Assembly: GCA_036365515.1 (NCBI GenBank)
Contig: CM070874.1
Coordinates: 248,931,930-248,995,929, forward strand
Reading direction: 5' to 3'
Length of the DNA stretch: 64,000 bases
From: Torymus aiolomorphi
Lineage: Eukaryota > Arthropoda > Insecta > Hymenoptera > Torymidae
Shown one piece after another: positions 46,803 to 58,774 of the stretch (position 1 is the first letter of the stretch; each line of letters begins with the position of its first letter). Both the position numbers and the translations under genes were made by a program. The notes under the pieces are model-generated. The model saw nothing but the letters and a program-made list of their open reading frames with translations, had not been told where the DNA came from and did not search any database.

Positions 46803-47250
46803 ACGAGCAGTTTAATTCTGGTATCGATGAGGAGCAGAATGCCTGCAGATCCTTCGCTAAGCCACCTAGTGATAGTGAGAAAGGTGTTGATGAAGATCTA
46901 ACCTCAAATGAGCAGGTTAGTTCTGATCTTGGTACCGATGAGGAGCATAATGCCTGCAGTTCCTTTGCTAAGCCACCCAGTAATAGTGAGAAAGGTGTTG
47001 AAGATCTAATCTCAAATGAGCAGGTTAGTTCTGATCTGGTATCTGTGAGACAACCAGTGATAGTGCAAGAGGTGCTGATGAAAACCTGAGCTCAAATGAG
47101 CAGTTTAGTTGTAATATTAGTATCGGGGAGAAGCAGAGTGCCTGCACTAGCTTCGACAAGCGATATGGTGACAGTACGAGTGGTACTTGCCAGAATTTAA
47201 GTTTAAATCCAAAGTTCGACTGTGATGTTGGTAGCGAAGAAGAAAAAAAG
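46803..47250 (+). pseudogene. ~105-bp tandem coding repeats, acidic, broken frame
   Basis: Four to five units start GAGCAG(T/G)TTA at 46806, 46910, 47017 and 47097, with a diverged unit at 47208. The first three encode repeats such as DEEQNACRSFAKPPSDSEKG and SSDLGTDEEHNACSSFAKPP. Later units shift frame. Unit length is a multiple of three in part (about 35 codons). The acidic, Ser-rich repeats lead into the frame 47265-47687, which may be its continuation. No family recognised. Confidence 0.55.
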
Positions 47251-47264
47251 TACCTGTAGTAGCA

Positions 47265-47687
47265 ATGTCTTCCGATAAGTCTTCAAAATATTCAAGTTCA
47301 AATAATGAACTCATTTCAGATAGTACTCCAGCGAAACAATTAAACTATAATAGTTTTAGTGTAGAAGAGAAGACTAGATGTAACTGTAGCGCAAGTTCAT
47401 TAGATAAGTCTATGGAGGATGCCAATGAAAATTTCAGTATGAATAAAAAAAATATAAATAGTACATATAGTTATAGCAAAAAGTATGATAACTGTAATAA
47501 TGTATTTGATAAGGCATCTAGTCAGGGATCAAAATGTGATAATGGCGAAGTCATTGATTTAACGATAAGTAAAGAGTATTTAAATACAGTAAATATTATG
47601 GAATCAGATGTCAAAACATCAAAATCAATTAAACTAGAAATTCAGCATGAAAACCACTCTTCTAAAACATCAAATGCTTTACATTGA
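47265..47687 (+). CDS. Unrecognised Ser/Asn/Lys-rich protein fragment with SUMO-interaction-like motif
   Basis: 140 codons from MSSDKSSKYSSSNNELISD to KTSNALH. It is low complexity and polar with no membrane segment. GEVIDLTISKEY at about residues 100-111 matches the hydrophobic V-I-D-L-T core plus acidic context of a SUMO-interacting motif. The upstream repeats share its Ser/Glu-rich character, so both may be parts of one former protein. It lies inside an inverted-repeat element, which would fit a captured host exon. A 27-bp stretch overlapping its stop codon (47677-47703) is identical to part of the Tc5-like element terminal repeat (near 56430). It could also be a chance frame in AT-rich DNA. 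Confidence 0.4.
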   Translation: MSSDKSSKYSSSNNELISDSTPAKQLNYNSFSVEEKTRCNCSASSLDKSMEDANENFSMNKKNINSTYSYSKKYDNCNNVFDKASSQGSKCDNGEVIDLTISKEYLNTVNIMESDVKTSKSIKLEIQHENHSSKTSNALH

Positions 47688-47704
47688 CCTCCAAATTAAG
47701 TAAT

Positions 47705-48820
47705 GTGACAAATACGCACTCAAATGAATCTATCTTGTGTAATGTAGGGTTTGTTTAACATTTAGTTAATAGTCACAAAGATATACATTACTTAAAATAA
47801 TATGAAAGAGTTTATTCACATTGTAGTACAAATAAAATTACTGTACCGATTTTACATCTACTAACACTTAAGTGTTTCTATGCCGACTAGCAATAGCGAA
47901 TATTGCGTGAACTACGTGCATATTGAAATATGCGATACAAGCTCGAATGTAAGGCGCACGCAGGCCAAATGATAGTCTCCTACCTTTTGGAATTTCGCTC
48001 GCTGGCGCCGCTGACGGCAAGGCTCCACCAGGACCCTCGGCACGCTCAGTTACTCACACACGCACACTTTCGCTCAGGACTCTATACGAGAGTCTCGCTG
48101 AGTTTCGCGAAACCAAGCTACCGAGAACAAGGATTAATATTACGGATATATATTGATTGGAAATGATAGTGTACCGTTGTTTTTAAGTATAATGCCAAGT
48201 ATCGTCCCGTACCGTACTATGAATTAAATATAGTTCAAAGCGCGTGTGGCTTTTCTCGCGGTCAGGCAGAGAGTGAGCGCCCTTCGCCCTGTCGCTCGCT
48301 CCGTCGGTCGTCGTCGCGCTGTTGTCGTTTCGCAGCTCGGCATGTCCGGCCGGTACATTCGGCAACATCTCCGCTGGCACTTTTCAACAGCAGTAGCAGG
48401 CTTTTGATATGGCTGGGCCAGGGCCATTTAGTGTGCAGCATTTGCATACCTCGAGACGTGCCTCAAGTGCGGCTCGGGGGCGTCCGAGCTGCTCGGCTTC
48501 ACGCCTCAGGAACTGACGACTCTCCTCCTCTGTTGAACTTGCTGGGCTCGGGCTACTCTCGTTTGTATTTCGCGCGTCTCGCACGATTTCTATTGTCCCG
48601 GTACTCATCCATGTTCGTATGCTCAAACATTCACCCAGCCGTAAAGTAGTCCTAGTTTCGCCTTACCGGACTCTCGCCTATTATATATATAACTCTCTCA
48701 TACTTGACTTTTCTCATTATTCATTTATAATTATTAAATCTTATAATATAAATAATGAACTAATTAATCATTAGTTCAATTGTTATTAATTAATCAAAAT
48801 AATTGCCATTTAACTTGAAT
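47705..48820. other. Unassigned stretch with GC-rich middle
   Basis: 47930-48650 is GC-rich with CpG-containing words on both strands and many short overlapping frames. A TATATATATA box lies at 48681. It could be an LTR or promoter fragment, but no paired copy is present in the window. Confidence 0.4.
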
Positions 48821-49195
48821 ATTAAATTTCCATAGTGATTGGCACACAGTGATTAGGTCCACGCAGTAACTGGTTCGCAGTAATTAGATTCCTGCAATAA
48901 CTGGCTCGCTGTAAATCACGCACCTCGCAGTAACACATGCATGAGACGACTTTTTCAAAAGCATGTTATTTTGTGAAAAATTGCTTGTCTTCAACATTTT
49001 TTGGGTCTAATATATTTAGCGATAATTAAAGTACTATACTCTAAAATAAAAAAATATATGTTTTGTATATAGTAACTTTATTCTCTTCCCTGAAGTCAGT
49101 GCTCGCAGAAAAGTCGCAGTAATTGACACAGTTACCCTATCTAAATTAAGCGTAAATGTATTTTAATTAGTGAACGCGTAAAGCGCGGGAGGGAG

Positions 49196-49732
<537 letters not shown>

Positions 49733-49734
49733 AA

Positions 49735-49990
49735 GATCCATTACTTTTCGACAAAAGTTGTCCGGACCACCTCTCCGATTTATTCCATAATTTTTTTTCT
49801 AAAAGTATATTAAAATAAAATAACGTCTGCCAAGTTTCAGCCCCAATGGTCTCATTAAGCATAACCTAGAATTTTTAAAAATTTTCAAGAACTGCTTTAA
49901 GATGGGCATTTTCAATAATTTTTCCTGAGCCTTCTATTCAAGCTTTTTAGGCGTTCAATGCGGCATTTTTTCGTCTTTCTGCAAATTTTG
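49735..49990 (-). repeat. Dispersed repeat ending in a TA microsatellite (copy 2)
   Basis: Inverted relative to 8030-8290, with the same edge joined to TA repeats (CATTACTTTTCGA at the boundary). Confidence 0.75.
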
Positions 49991-50891
49991 AGGATATATT
50001 TTTTTCGTTTTAGTCCCTCTTTTAGGTAACGCTACATACGTAAGAAGGTAAACATCAAAATTTCGAGTTTTTTGGTCATTTTTAAACTTACCCTGTTCTC
50101 TCAAATCAAAAGATAATTAGATTCTTAAGAAATCATTTCTTTTTTGTCTTGAAATAAGCTTTAATTCCTTTTTGGCGATTTAAATATTGATATTTCAGTC
50201 CAAAGGTATATCCACTTGAATATCACCCTTTTTCACCCTTTTTTAAAAATTCGCCATTCTTGAGGTGCTGTAACTATTTTCTATATAAATATTTTTATTT
50301 GAAATTTGGAGGAAAATTTTCTTTATTTCATATGTAATTGAACCCCTCAAGGCCCATTTTTGGGAAACACTTTCCGGAAATGTGATGGTTTCTTTTCCAT
50401 GCTCATATTCTATATGCTATTATATGCAGGGGCCTCCCACAGTTCAGTATGATGAGAACTCTCCTGTCTAGGGCTCGCGAACAACCAATAGAATCATATT
50501 TGGACATAAAATAAAATAAGATTTGGCCATCAATACACACTTTTCCCTGTTTGTACTACTGTTACTTCAAAAAACCGTACTTTTACATTTTATTTATAGA
50601 AATATCAGGACAATTTTGTTTACCAACTATCTTTTATACATATTGTTATAGTTGTTCATGTATTATATCCCATGTATTTCACTGTATCGGTTTCTGTTTC
50701 CTTTTTTGCTTATAGCGAGCTAAGAGCGAATTCACATTGCGTGCTGTGTGTTGCGTGCCGTTCGATTTGTGCCGTACCAAAAAGAAAGTGTTGTTCAACA
50801 CCTACATATTTATTATTACCACAGGATAAAAAGGAAGGATCTACTCTGTTATTGAACAGAGCATAGATGTCAAACATAGATAACAGTTACA
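49991..50891. other. Unassigned AT-rich sequence
   Basis: No long frame or domain was found. The frame 50672-50866 is short and unsupported. Confidence 0.5.
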
Positions 50892-51137
50892 TATCGATGG
50901 CTGAGCGAAACAAGGTCGTATCTCACCACGCGTATGAAGAACGTCGCATCTCAGCGCGTGGACGAAGAACGTCGCATCTCACCGCGCAAATGAAGAACGT
51001 CGGATCTCACCGCGCGAATGAAGAACGACGTCGTATTTCACTGCGTGGACGAAGAACGTCGTATCTCGGCGCTGTTGCGGCCAGTACAAGGCCAGTATAC
51101 GGCGAGATACGACCTTGTTCCGCTCAGCCGTTGATAT
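50892..51137. mobile_element. ~245-bp MITE with inverted ends and internal 32-bp tandem repeats
   Basis: ATCGATGGCTGAGCGAAACA followed by AGGTCGTATCTC at the left is matched by its complement at 51096-51133 (GAGATACGACCTTGTTCCGC). Between them, GAAGAACGTCGCATCTCACC-like units recur about every 30-33 bp. These units resemble the inner edge of the terminal repeat, so the array may have grown from it. TAT flanks both ends. The Arg/His-rich frame 50867-51157 is a by-product. Confidence 0.75.
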
Positions 51138-51239
51138 ATTATATATATACTATATAATATAATTATAATAAATATTATATCATAATAATATATTAATATA
51201 TATCTATATTAATATATTTTTTACAGTTTTCTCAAACTT

Positions 51240-52870
51240 CAGGTATCCGTAATTTTTTTTTTCGGGCATGCAGAGCCCTAGTTCACAGCACATTTTTCGT
51301 TTAGAAAATCTTGAACTACCTATCACCAAATTTTTAAGCTATTTCACCTCAGTCACTTTTCTTATGTTAATGATGCAGGGTCCTTCTAAACTGGCAATTG
51401 ATGACCGGCAGTACTACCTTAAGTCGATAAATCAAGTATTCTCTGAGAAAATGCATTCAAAAATTAAAAAAAAAAAAATTTAACCTAAAATATCTTTGGT
51501 CGCAATAGTCCGACTTTTTTGGGCAACGAATCATATTTGAAGATATAAACAAGCTATATCTCTGCCAAATTTTAGGACGATCGGATGATTTTTACTCTTG
51601 TTATCGTGTGACAACGAAAGCGCTTTTTTTTGTTATAAAACAATATTTTCCTAAAATACAAATGAAGATTGTCTTTTGAAATGTTAACCAAATGTGGTCT
51701 CCAATGAGTGTAATAAGAGGTTAAAATTTTAAGTCGATAAATCGAGTATTCTCTAAGAAAACGCGATTCATAAATTAAAAAAAAAAAAATTTTAACCTCC
51801 AATACCTTTGGTCATAATGTTCCCATTTTTTTGGGCACCAAATCATATCTGAGGATATAAAAAAGCCATATCTTTGCCAAATTTCAGGATGATTAGGCGG
51901 TTTTTACTCTCGTTGTCGTGCAACAACGAAAACGCTTTTTCTTTATAAAAGAATTTTTCCTAAGAAACAAGTGAAGATTATCTATTAAAATTTTAACCAA
52001 ATATAATCTCCAATGAGTGCAATAAGTGGTTACAATTTTAAGGTATTACTGTCGAAACGTTACTACTCAAGCGAGAAATTTCTCATATTTGGCTAGCGCG
52101 GTATAAAAAAAAACTTATTTTTAAGATAATAAGGAAATTGTCAACTCGTCTGCTCCCAAAAATACTCATTATATCTTTGTATCCTATAACCGACTGACTA
52201 TCCTATAACAGCTCCTTTTTGAACTTATCTAATTCAGACTTGTCGCGTCCTTGAATCGAGCTGTTTAAGAGCTTAATATGTTTGTGAAGATTTTAATTTG
52301 TGTTTCTCTAATTTTACAAAATATTTAAACTGTCAGTATTTTATTATGTGGAATTGTTAGTCTGTATAACGATATTTCCCATAAAAGCCCACGTTAAACG
52401 CGCGAAAATGAAAATGCCCAATACTTATTTATTACGTACCCCAAGGCCACACAAAAATTCAACTACATCTCTTTTACATTAATATCTACCTGTTCACGAA
52501 ATTTCATCAAATTTTAAACTGGCAATCGATGATCGACAGTACTACCTTAAGTAGATAAATCAAGTATTCTCTGAGAAAATGCTACTCGAAATTTGTTTTT
52601 AAAAATTTTTAACTTGAAATATCTTAGGTCGCAATAGTCCGATTTTTTTGAGCAACGAACCAGATCTGAGGATATAAAAGAGCTATATCTCTGCCAAATT
52701 TTAGGACGATTGGATCATTTTTATTCCTGTTATCGTGCGACAACGAAAATGCTATTTTTTATAAAACAATATTTTTCTAAAATATAAACGAAGATAATCT
52801 CTTAAAATTTTAACCACATATAGTCTTCAATGAGTGTAATAATAAGTTGTTAAAATTTTGTCGATAAATA
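51240..52870. repeat. Mosaic of U-R repeat copies
   Basis: 51240-51400 is the reverse complement of R sequence (18920-18980 plus 21472-21560). 51410-51735, 51736-52040 and 52545-52870 are related ~300-bp units sharing GATAAATCAAGTATTCTCTGA, TTTGGTCGCAATAGTCCGA and GATATAAA(A/C)A(A/G)GCTATATC. 52090-52515 is an uninterrupted U plus R copy that shows the state before the LINE insertion at 8.7-18.7 kb. No coding sequence. Confidence 0.75.
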
Positions 52871-53005
52871 AAATATTTTTTGAGAAATTAATTAATTTTG
52901 AGCACATTTTACTTAATAACAAATGACACAGTGAAGATAATATAAAAATTAAAAACAGGAATGTAGGTAATTTAAATATCTTTCAAGGAAAGTTTATTGC
53001 ATTAA

Positions 53006-53432
53006 GGAGATTCGATCGTGTCATGCTGCGGGGTGAGGCTAGGAACGTCCCCTCTCTCTCCGCGCGCGTTCCCCGCTCATTGCGCCCCTCCTCGCGCCGC
53101 CTACGAACTCGGCGTTTTGTTTACGTTTTCACCTACTACTTTCCCAAATGCCTTATAAGCGACCAAGATCCCTCTGAGTTTTTATTCTTTGATTATTTTT
53201 CTATTAAAATGAACGTCTCTTAACTTTATTTCTGCTTTTTTTGTAGGAGATTTTTATGTTCAAAGGTCACATAACGTGACTCCCCATAAGAGCCTATGTT
53301 AAAAACTCGATTTTCATAAATTTTTTTCTCGAAAAATACTGAAAAAATTCATGTAATCTTCTTTCAAATTAAAGAACAATATATAAAAATTCTAAATTGT
53401 TCTCTGCATTTTGATGTAATGACTGAACCTCC
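53006..53432. mobile_element. 427-bp TTAA-flanked MITE
   Basis: Ends GGAGATTCGATC and the complement of GGAGGTTCAGTC, with TTAA on both sides (53002-53005, 53433-53436). The left half is GC-rich and the right AT-rich. No coding capacity (the frame 53023-53223 is unsupported). Consistent with piggyBac-type insertion, although no empty site is available here. Confidence 0.65.
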
Positions 53433-53615
53433 TTAAGTGATAATGGCTGCAAAATATAAATAAATCAAAAAAACTAAAAAATCAAAATTGTTTTTTGGGT
53501 TATAAAAAAAGAAAAATCTTTAAAAACTTATATCAGTGAGGGTGCCAAATTATGTTTCGCGAGAGGAAGAGAATTTTCCTACGACAACCGGCCTAATGGT
53601 TCTATAAATCTAGAG

Positions 53616-53618
<3 letters not shown>

Positions 53619-53681
<63 letters not shown>

Positions 53682-53683
53682 CA

Positions 53684-53738
<55 letters not shown>

Positions 53739-53756
53739 GCGCGCACACGAATACAC
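53619..53756. repeat. (CA)n/(CG)n microsatellite
   Basis: CA repeats with a terminal CGCG block; frames through it are artefacts. Confidence 0.97.
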
Positions 53757-54157
53757 GAATACAAATTTTCTCAAAATCAATAAATTTAGACATATATTGT
53801 CATAAACATCTTTTTGAATATTTTTTGTCTCGAAAATTTTTTTCAATGCTACAAAGCTTCCTCTATGAGGAAGCAATACGTTGCATATTACTGATCAGCG
53901 TACCAAAAGATCTACTGGATCTATAATTATAAAGTATTTTTCTTGAAAATTTATTTGGTACTATGAAAGTCTTATTTTTCGTTTATATTGTCACCTTAAA
54001 TTTGAGTAAAAAAAATTGTGTCCGAGTTGGTATCTTTCGGAACTGATCCCGTTTCCAACCGGAGTCTGAGATGATGGTACCTTCTTTTATCAAGCCGACG
54101 ATATATTTTTACTTTTACGGTTAAATTTAATCAAATTGTAACGATAATTATTTTTTT

Positions 54158-54330
54158 CAACACGTGCATGAAAAAGGCTTATTTCGTGCATAGAAAAGTG
54201 ATAGAAAATAGAGCATTACGAGCGTCTAGTACCGCAGTAGTGGGAGGAAGAGTACTTATTCTCCCGTTATGACGTCTTGATATACCTATCCACTTTTCAT
54301 GCAAGAAAAGGTCCTATTTCTGCACTTATT
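54158..54330. repeat. Imperfect foldback sequence
   Basis: CACGTGCATGAAAAAGGC and CATAGAAAAGTGATAG on the left are mirrored by CTATCCACTTTTCATGCA and TATTTCTGCAC on the right. About 170 bp, non-coding. Confidence 0.6.
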
Positions 54331-54373
54331 AAAAAAAATACTATATGTAACAAGCGAGCAATTGACTTTTTCT

Positions 54374-54428
54374 AGCGAGGATGATGATTGAGCACGAGTG
54401 GTACACGTGTGCTCCAGATCATCATCCG
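54374..54428. repeat. 22-bp-stem hairpin
   Basis: GGATGATGATTGAGCAC (from 54379) and GTGTGCTCCAGATCATCATC (54409-54427) form a strong stem with a small loop. Confidence 0.75.
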
Positions 54429-54557
54429 ACTTTCCTCCCTAGTTGCACAATGTTATTACAATGTACTATTACAACATCACGCTTTCGGGGTGAGGAACTA
54501 CTGTTATTTGTGACGAAATGTAAACATATATACAGTACAGGTTATTTTGATTTATAG

Positions 54558-54709
54558 CCATCTATGGACGACATGCAGTTAGGCAGTAGATCAACTTATC
54601 AATGGCCAAAACCAAATCTCAAAATCACGACAACGCCTAATAAGTTTTCGCATTTGGAAAACATTGCTCCTGAACCTGATAAAAGAGTGCCTACTATACA
54701 TCTTTCGGG
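54558..54709 (+). CDS. Candidate internal exon of an unrecognised gene
   Basis: A 152-bp open block is preceded by a pyrimidine/A-rich acceptor ending TTTATAG and followed by a strong donor GTGAGT. In phase 0 it reads PSMDDMQLGSRSTYQWPKPN, then continues through LENIAPEPDKRVPTIHLSG without a stop. Codon use is balanced, unlike the neighbouring AT-rich repeats. No family was recognised and no neighbouring exon could be identified, so this may be a fragment of a host gene or chance. The donor context CTTTCGGGGTGAG is duplicated at 54482. Confidence 0.4.
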
Positions 54710-55454
54710 GTGAGTATTCTTATGCCTCTGTTTTCTTAGTAATATAACAAATAGTTATATCTTATCAGTAATATCTATTCACAAATAGAAAAATTATAAA
54801 ATGAAATTGCGATTTTATTTTGTAATATTATAAACACTGAAAACAATTACCATGCAACACAGAAATACATTTTCTTATAAGTAACATTTTGTACCTGATA
54901 CCAGGATTTAGTATATAAAACATTTGAAAAATTCCCATTTTTGTTGTAATATTTGTTATAATGAAGTAAAAGCGCAAAATTCAAATACTAACATAGGAAA
55001 AGTTAATTTCATATTGCTTCTTAAATAGAAAATTGTCAGAATGATAAATAAAATCACGCCCGCGCATGCGCAGTACGTGGAGCGCAAACCGTGGCGGGAC
55101 TATACATGAAAATTGCTAAGGGCTCACGAAGCGCGCATGATAACACTAGTAAGTAAATTTTACGAAAAATTGAAAATTTTAATTTTGTACAATTTTACGA
55201 CAATTCTAAGTTGGTTAACGAAAATGCCCTGAGAAATGGCAATAATCTGTTTGTTTGTATTTAGTTAGAATAAAATTATTTTTTTTTTTCTCAAGATTAT
55301 GAGACTTTTTTTTATCATCCATGTTTATTTTACAATTTATCTCTTAAGACAATAGGTGATTGTTATACAATACAACATATAACATATAGGTACGTCTCCA
55401 ATGATTCATACCTAATTACATAAATATCACAGATACAATTTTTAATATAAATAA
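54710..55454. other. Unassigned AT-rich stretch
   Basis: No frame, domain or pairing was found. If the exon at 54558 is real, this would be its downstream intron. Confidence 0.4.
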
Positions 55455-55575
55455 CAATTATAGCGCGGCGTGACAAAAAAAATGCACTTTTGTCACGCCT
55501 ATCCGTGGCATAAGAAGTCCATTATAGCACCGTGCGGTAGCGTACAAGCGCAGCGAGGAGGATAGGCGTGACAAC
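55455..55575. repeat. Hairpin with GCGCAGCGAGG apex
   Basis: GCGTGACAAAA...TTTTGTCACGCCTATCC near the left and GGATAGGCGTGACAACGG at the right form nested dyads around GCACCGTGCGG and AAGCGCAGCGAGG. It resembles the hairpin at 46556 in architecture and apex motif. Confidence 0.65.
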
Positions 55576-55689
55576 GGATTTATGCAAACGTACTATAAAA
55601 TATCGTACTACACTATTTCATTTTCGTACGATCATAATTGATACTATAATAACATTAAATCAAAGTTTTATATTTTTTTACTCTTGATA

Positions 55690-56016
55690 AACGGATTTTG
55701 TCTTCAAGTAGATTTTATATTTGTCAAGGTCTGTTTTGATTTCTTCACTGACCGTCGGCATATTTAAATCTGCTCTTATTATTACGTTGCTATCAAACTA
55801 CGGTGCGTTTACGATATTTTTTAATGTTTTGAATACATAAATACATAATTAACTGCCGTATATGCATACTGGCTTAAGTATGCACTTGTATAAAAGTAGC
55901 TTATTTTCCAGTGATAATTTGGATTTCGTATCATATAGCCCGTACATCTTTCTAGTTTTCAGATTCAGCAGTTCGCGTTTAGTCCAAATGCACGTCTGCC
56001 ACGATAGACGTCGATC
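55690..56016 (-). pseudogene. LINE (jockey-like) RT C-terminal part
   Basis: Minus strand: DRRLSWQTCIWTKRELLNLK, then MYGLYDTKSKLSLENKLLLY and KCILKPVCIYG, the RT thumb of jockey-type LINEs. After a gap comes NVIIRADLNMPTVSEEIKTD, the usual C-terminal block. The upstream half of the same LINE is at 63102-63380. The Tc5-like element separates them between YLEVHL and DRRLSW. The frames are broken. Confidence 0.8.
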
Positions 56017-56704
56017 TAACAAGGAGTGTCTCAGATCCGGATCATGGATTCACCCAGGGTCGTACGATATGCTTTCTTATATATAGTTATGAAAGGCCGT
56101 ACAGTCCTAGACCCTAACGCCTTCATTACTTAAAGTTATAAGAGCATGAATTATTTAAATATTAAATGATTTTTTCACCTTAAATCACACATTTGATGGC
56201 TAATCCTTGCTTTTATTCCTGTAAACAAACCTTAAAACATTTTCATTTGTTAAAATATGATATACTTTAGTAAAATATAAACAATTTTTAACAAAAATGT
56301 CCAATGGTATTTTATATTACCTTAATTAAAAACACAAAGTGCAATTTTTGCCAATATTCTTGGTTTAATCAGAATAAAACCAAATGTCGACTGGGAAGCA
56401 TGATTTATTGGCTAAACTTACTTAATTTGGAGGTCAATGTAAAGAATATAAAATAAATTTATTTCTCAATGAGTCCTTCATATCTACCATCCCATTAAAA
56501 ATAATTGAAATGAAAGTTTGATCACATTTTGATTTTGGTATTTCGAACAGAATTTTAATCCATCTTTTAAATGAAACATTATAAGACAAAATCACATAGT
56601 ATCACTCTTTACATTACTTGTACATCGACGAAATGATGTAAAAAAAAAAAAAAAAAAAAAAAAAACAATATTATACATATCTGACTAAAAATATTTATGA
56701 AGTT

Positions 56705-57692
56705 TGTGACACTCTGCTGGGGATCAGGGCAGAGGTACGCGGGTAATTACAATTAATACCAATCAGGTAAAACAACTATGTATTTATTTAGGAAACCTCA
56801 GAATCTACTTTATACAAAGAATGGGCGCCAGGTGCACGCGTCACTTGCACCGCAACAGAAAGCCTTCGCTGGTTAGCTCCGCCGGGAGCAGAAACCCTAA
56901 CTCTAAGCTGCAGCTACAGCACGTGCTGCAGCTTGCGCGAATTCGGAGTCTCATGACTCCCGACGCGGACGCGCACACACACTTCACTGGGGAAAACACG
57001 GGGAAGATAGGGAGAGGGACAAACCTTATGCGGCCAGGCGACGCTGCTGCTGTTATTCGCTCTCACTCTGCTCTTACACTTCACTCTCGTTCTTAGGAGC
57101 ACCCGGCACGACGGCTGGCTCCTGGAGAAGTCTGTCCGGAGAGCGCGAGGCACGATGGCTGGCTCTCGCGGACGTTCTTGTGCGTGATTCGCTTCGGTGG
57201 GCACGCGGCACGGCGGTAGGCGACAGAGTAATGCCGGCCGGCCGTTGCCCACGCTGCTCTGCTGCTCCAGTTCGCCGATCGGCCGTCTTCTTCACCGCGG
57301 CGCGAGTGAGCAGTCCACACGGTTCTCGATGCTCGCGCGCGGTGTCTCTCATGGACGGCCGACGGTGCTACGGCACAGTGCATTCCTCCCTCTCTCTCCT
57401 CTGGCGTCGGCTGCTTCTGTCAGCGGCCTGGGAGATCGAGGCTTGCTCTTGCTCCAGCTTTAGCTTATCCTCGCTGTAGCTGCTACTCGCCTCCTCGTTT
57501 CTGGCCAGCCTGGCACGAGAGGGGAAAAACCTCCGAAGGAGATGCGCGCATGGACACGGGTATGGGGAAGGACGGTGCGCGCGTAGATGTGTGCGTGTGC
57601 ACGACGTTGCGCAGTCGATATATCGTTCGCCGCGGCCGCCGTGCCTTCCCAAATACTTCTTATTTCAGTAACAGGCAATTTGCCACGTTACA
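56705..57692 (-). mobile_element. 988-bp solo LTR with AGTT target duplication
   Basis: TG...CA on both strands (plus strand TGTGACACTCTG...CACGTTACA), flanked by AGTT at 56701-56704 and 57693-57696. The right Tc5 arm shows the unoccupied site (ATGAAGTTCTC in complement near 62095). On the minus strand it begins TGTAACGTGGC, and AATAAA lies near 56782, so it probably reads leftward. A 4-bp duplication fits gypsy-type LTR elements. Frames in its GC-rich part (56821-57741) are unsupported. Confidence 0.85.
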
Positions 57693-58774
57693 AGTTCTCT
57701 TAAGCTGTCCTTTTGAAGTTGCTGTCAGCCTCAAATCTTGATGATTTCTTAAGCACTTTGATTTCAACGACTTTTTTCTGTCTTGTGCTTTATCTAGCAA
57801 TATTTCCACTTTCGTATATGCATAAATTATCTGTTAAACAAAACAATTAGTCGCGAATTGTAAGTGTCAACTGTCCCTGATTACGGAATATAGGTTTTGT
57901 TTTGGTTGTCTGCTGTTGTCACTTTGTCATGTTCTGAAGATCCTATTGAAAAAAACGTGTACTAATCGATTGCTGCAGTCGATAAAAGAATCAATAGTAT
58001 ACAGGTCTTTTAGAAGTATAATGTAGAGCGCCATCAATAGATCGCGGTATAAATTATCGTTCTGAAAGCGAATTTAAAAAATTTTTGTCGCTAAATGAGT
58101 CGTTTACGATAATTTTGGCATTGAGTGAGTAAACGTAAAAAAGCAATTACACCGTATAAATCTTTTATTCTTTCTGTATTTCATATTCTATTTCATATTC
58201 ATATTGTATTATTTCTTATTTATTTATTATTTTATTTATTTCCTTATTTATTATTTTATCTATTGATTTATTAATATAATTTTATTACGATCTTTTTCGA
58301 AATCATTTTCGTTTATAGATTTTTCTTCAGTATTTTAAAATTAATCATTATATAGTTCTATCACGATCTTCTTTTTATTTATATCACAATCATTTTCATG
58401 TATAGATTTTTTCAGAATTTCAAAATTAATTATTATATTCTGATTATTTACCTTACAGATTTTTTAATTTTATTTTATTCGATTAATATACATTAATATT
58501 ATATTCTGATTGTTTAATTTACTGGTTTTTAAATTTTATTTTATTTTATTCGATTAATATACAGTAATTAACTTCTGAATTATTTTGATTTAATGAATTT
58601 TTTTTTTAATTGGAAGAGAACGAGATTTCTGATTCTGAAATTTTTAAAGGATTTATGTGTGAAAGTGTTTTTGTTTGTTTTCAAATATTGAAAGCCAAAG
58701 GCTCCATGATTTATGAGCAGTGTCTGATTATACTCAAAATTTTGACAAAGAGTTGGCTGATCTATTAATTGAGC

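Larger units (their letters stand above)
46389..49139. mobile_element. 2.75-kb element with 21-22-bp terminal inverted repeats
   Basis: TAGGGTAACTGTGTCAATTA at 46389 is matched by its complement ending at 49139. CGCAGTAA-like words recur near the right end (48861, 48876, 48893, 48926, 49115), like subterminal transposase-binding repeats. TA lies at both inner boundaries, but no convincing target duplication was found, so the superfamily is unknown. It sits between the pol remnant and the right LTR of the copia element. The contents are a hairpin, tandem coding repeats and an unrecognised frame, with no transposase. Confidence 0.65.

Noticed and set aside
46389..49139. Assignment of this element to Tc1/mariner from TA at its ends
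   Set aside because: TA is too short to be convincing in AT-rich DNA, and no transposase or matching family is visible; left unclassified.
56821..57741. Cluster of overlapping GC-rich frames on both strands
   Set aside because: Contained in a solo LTR with exact target duplication; no frame has a recognisable domain.
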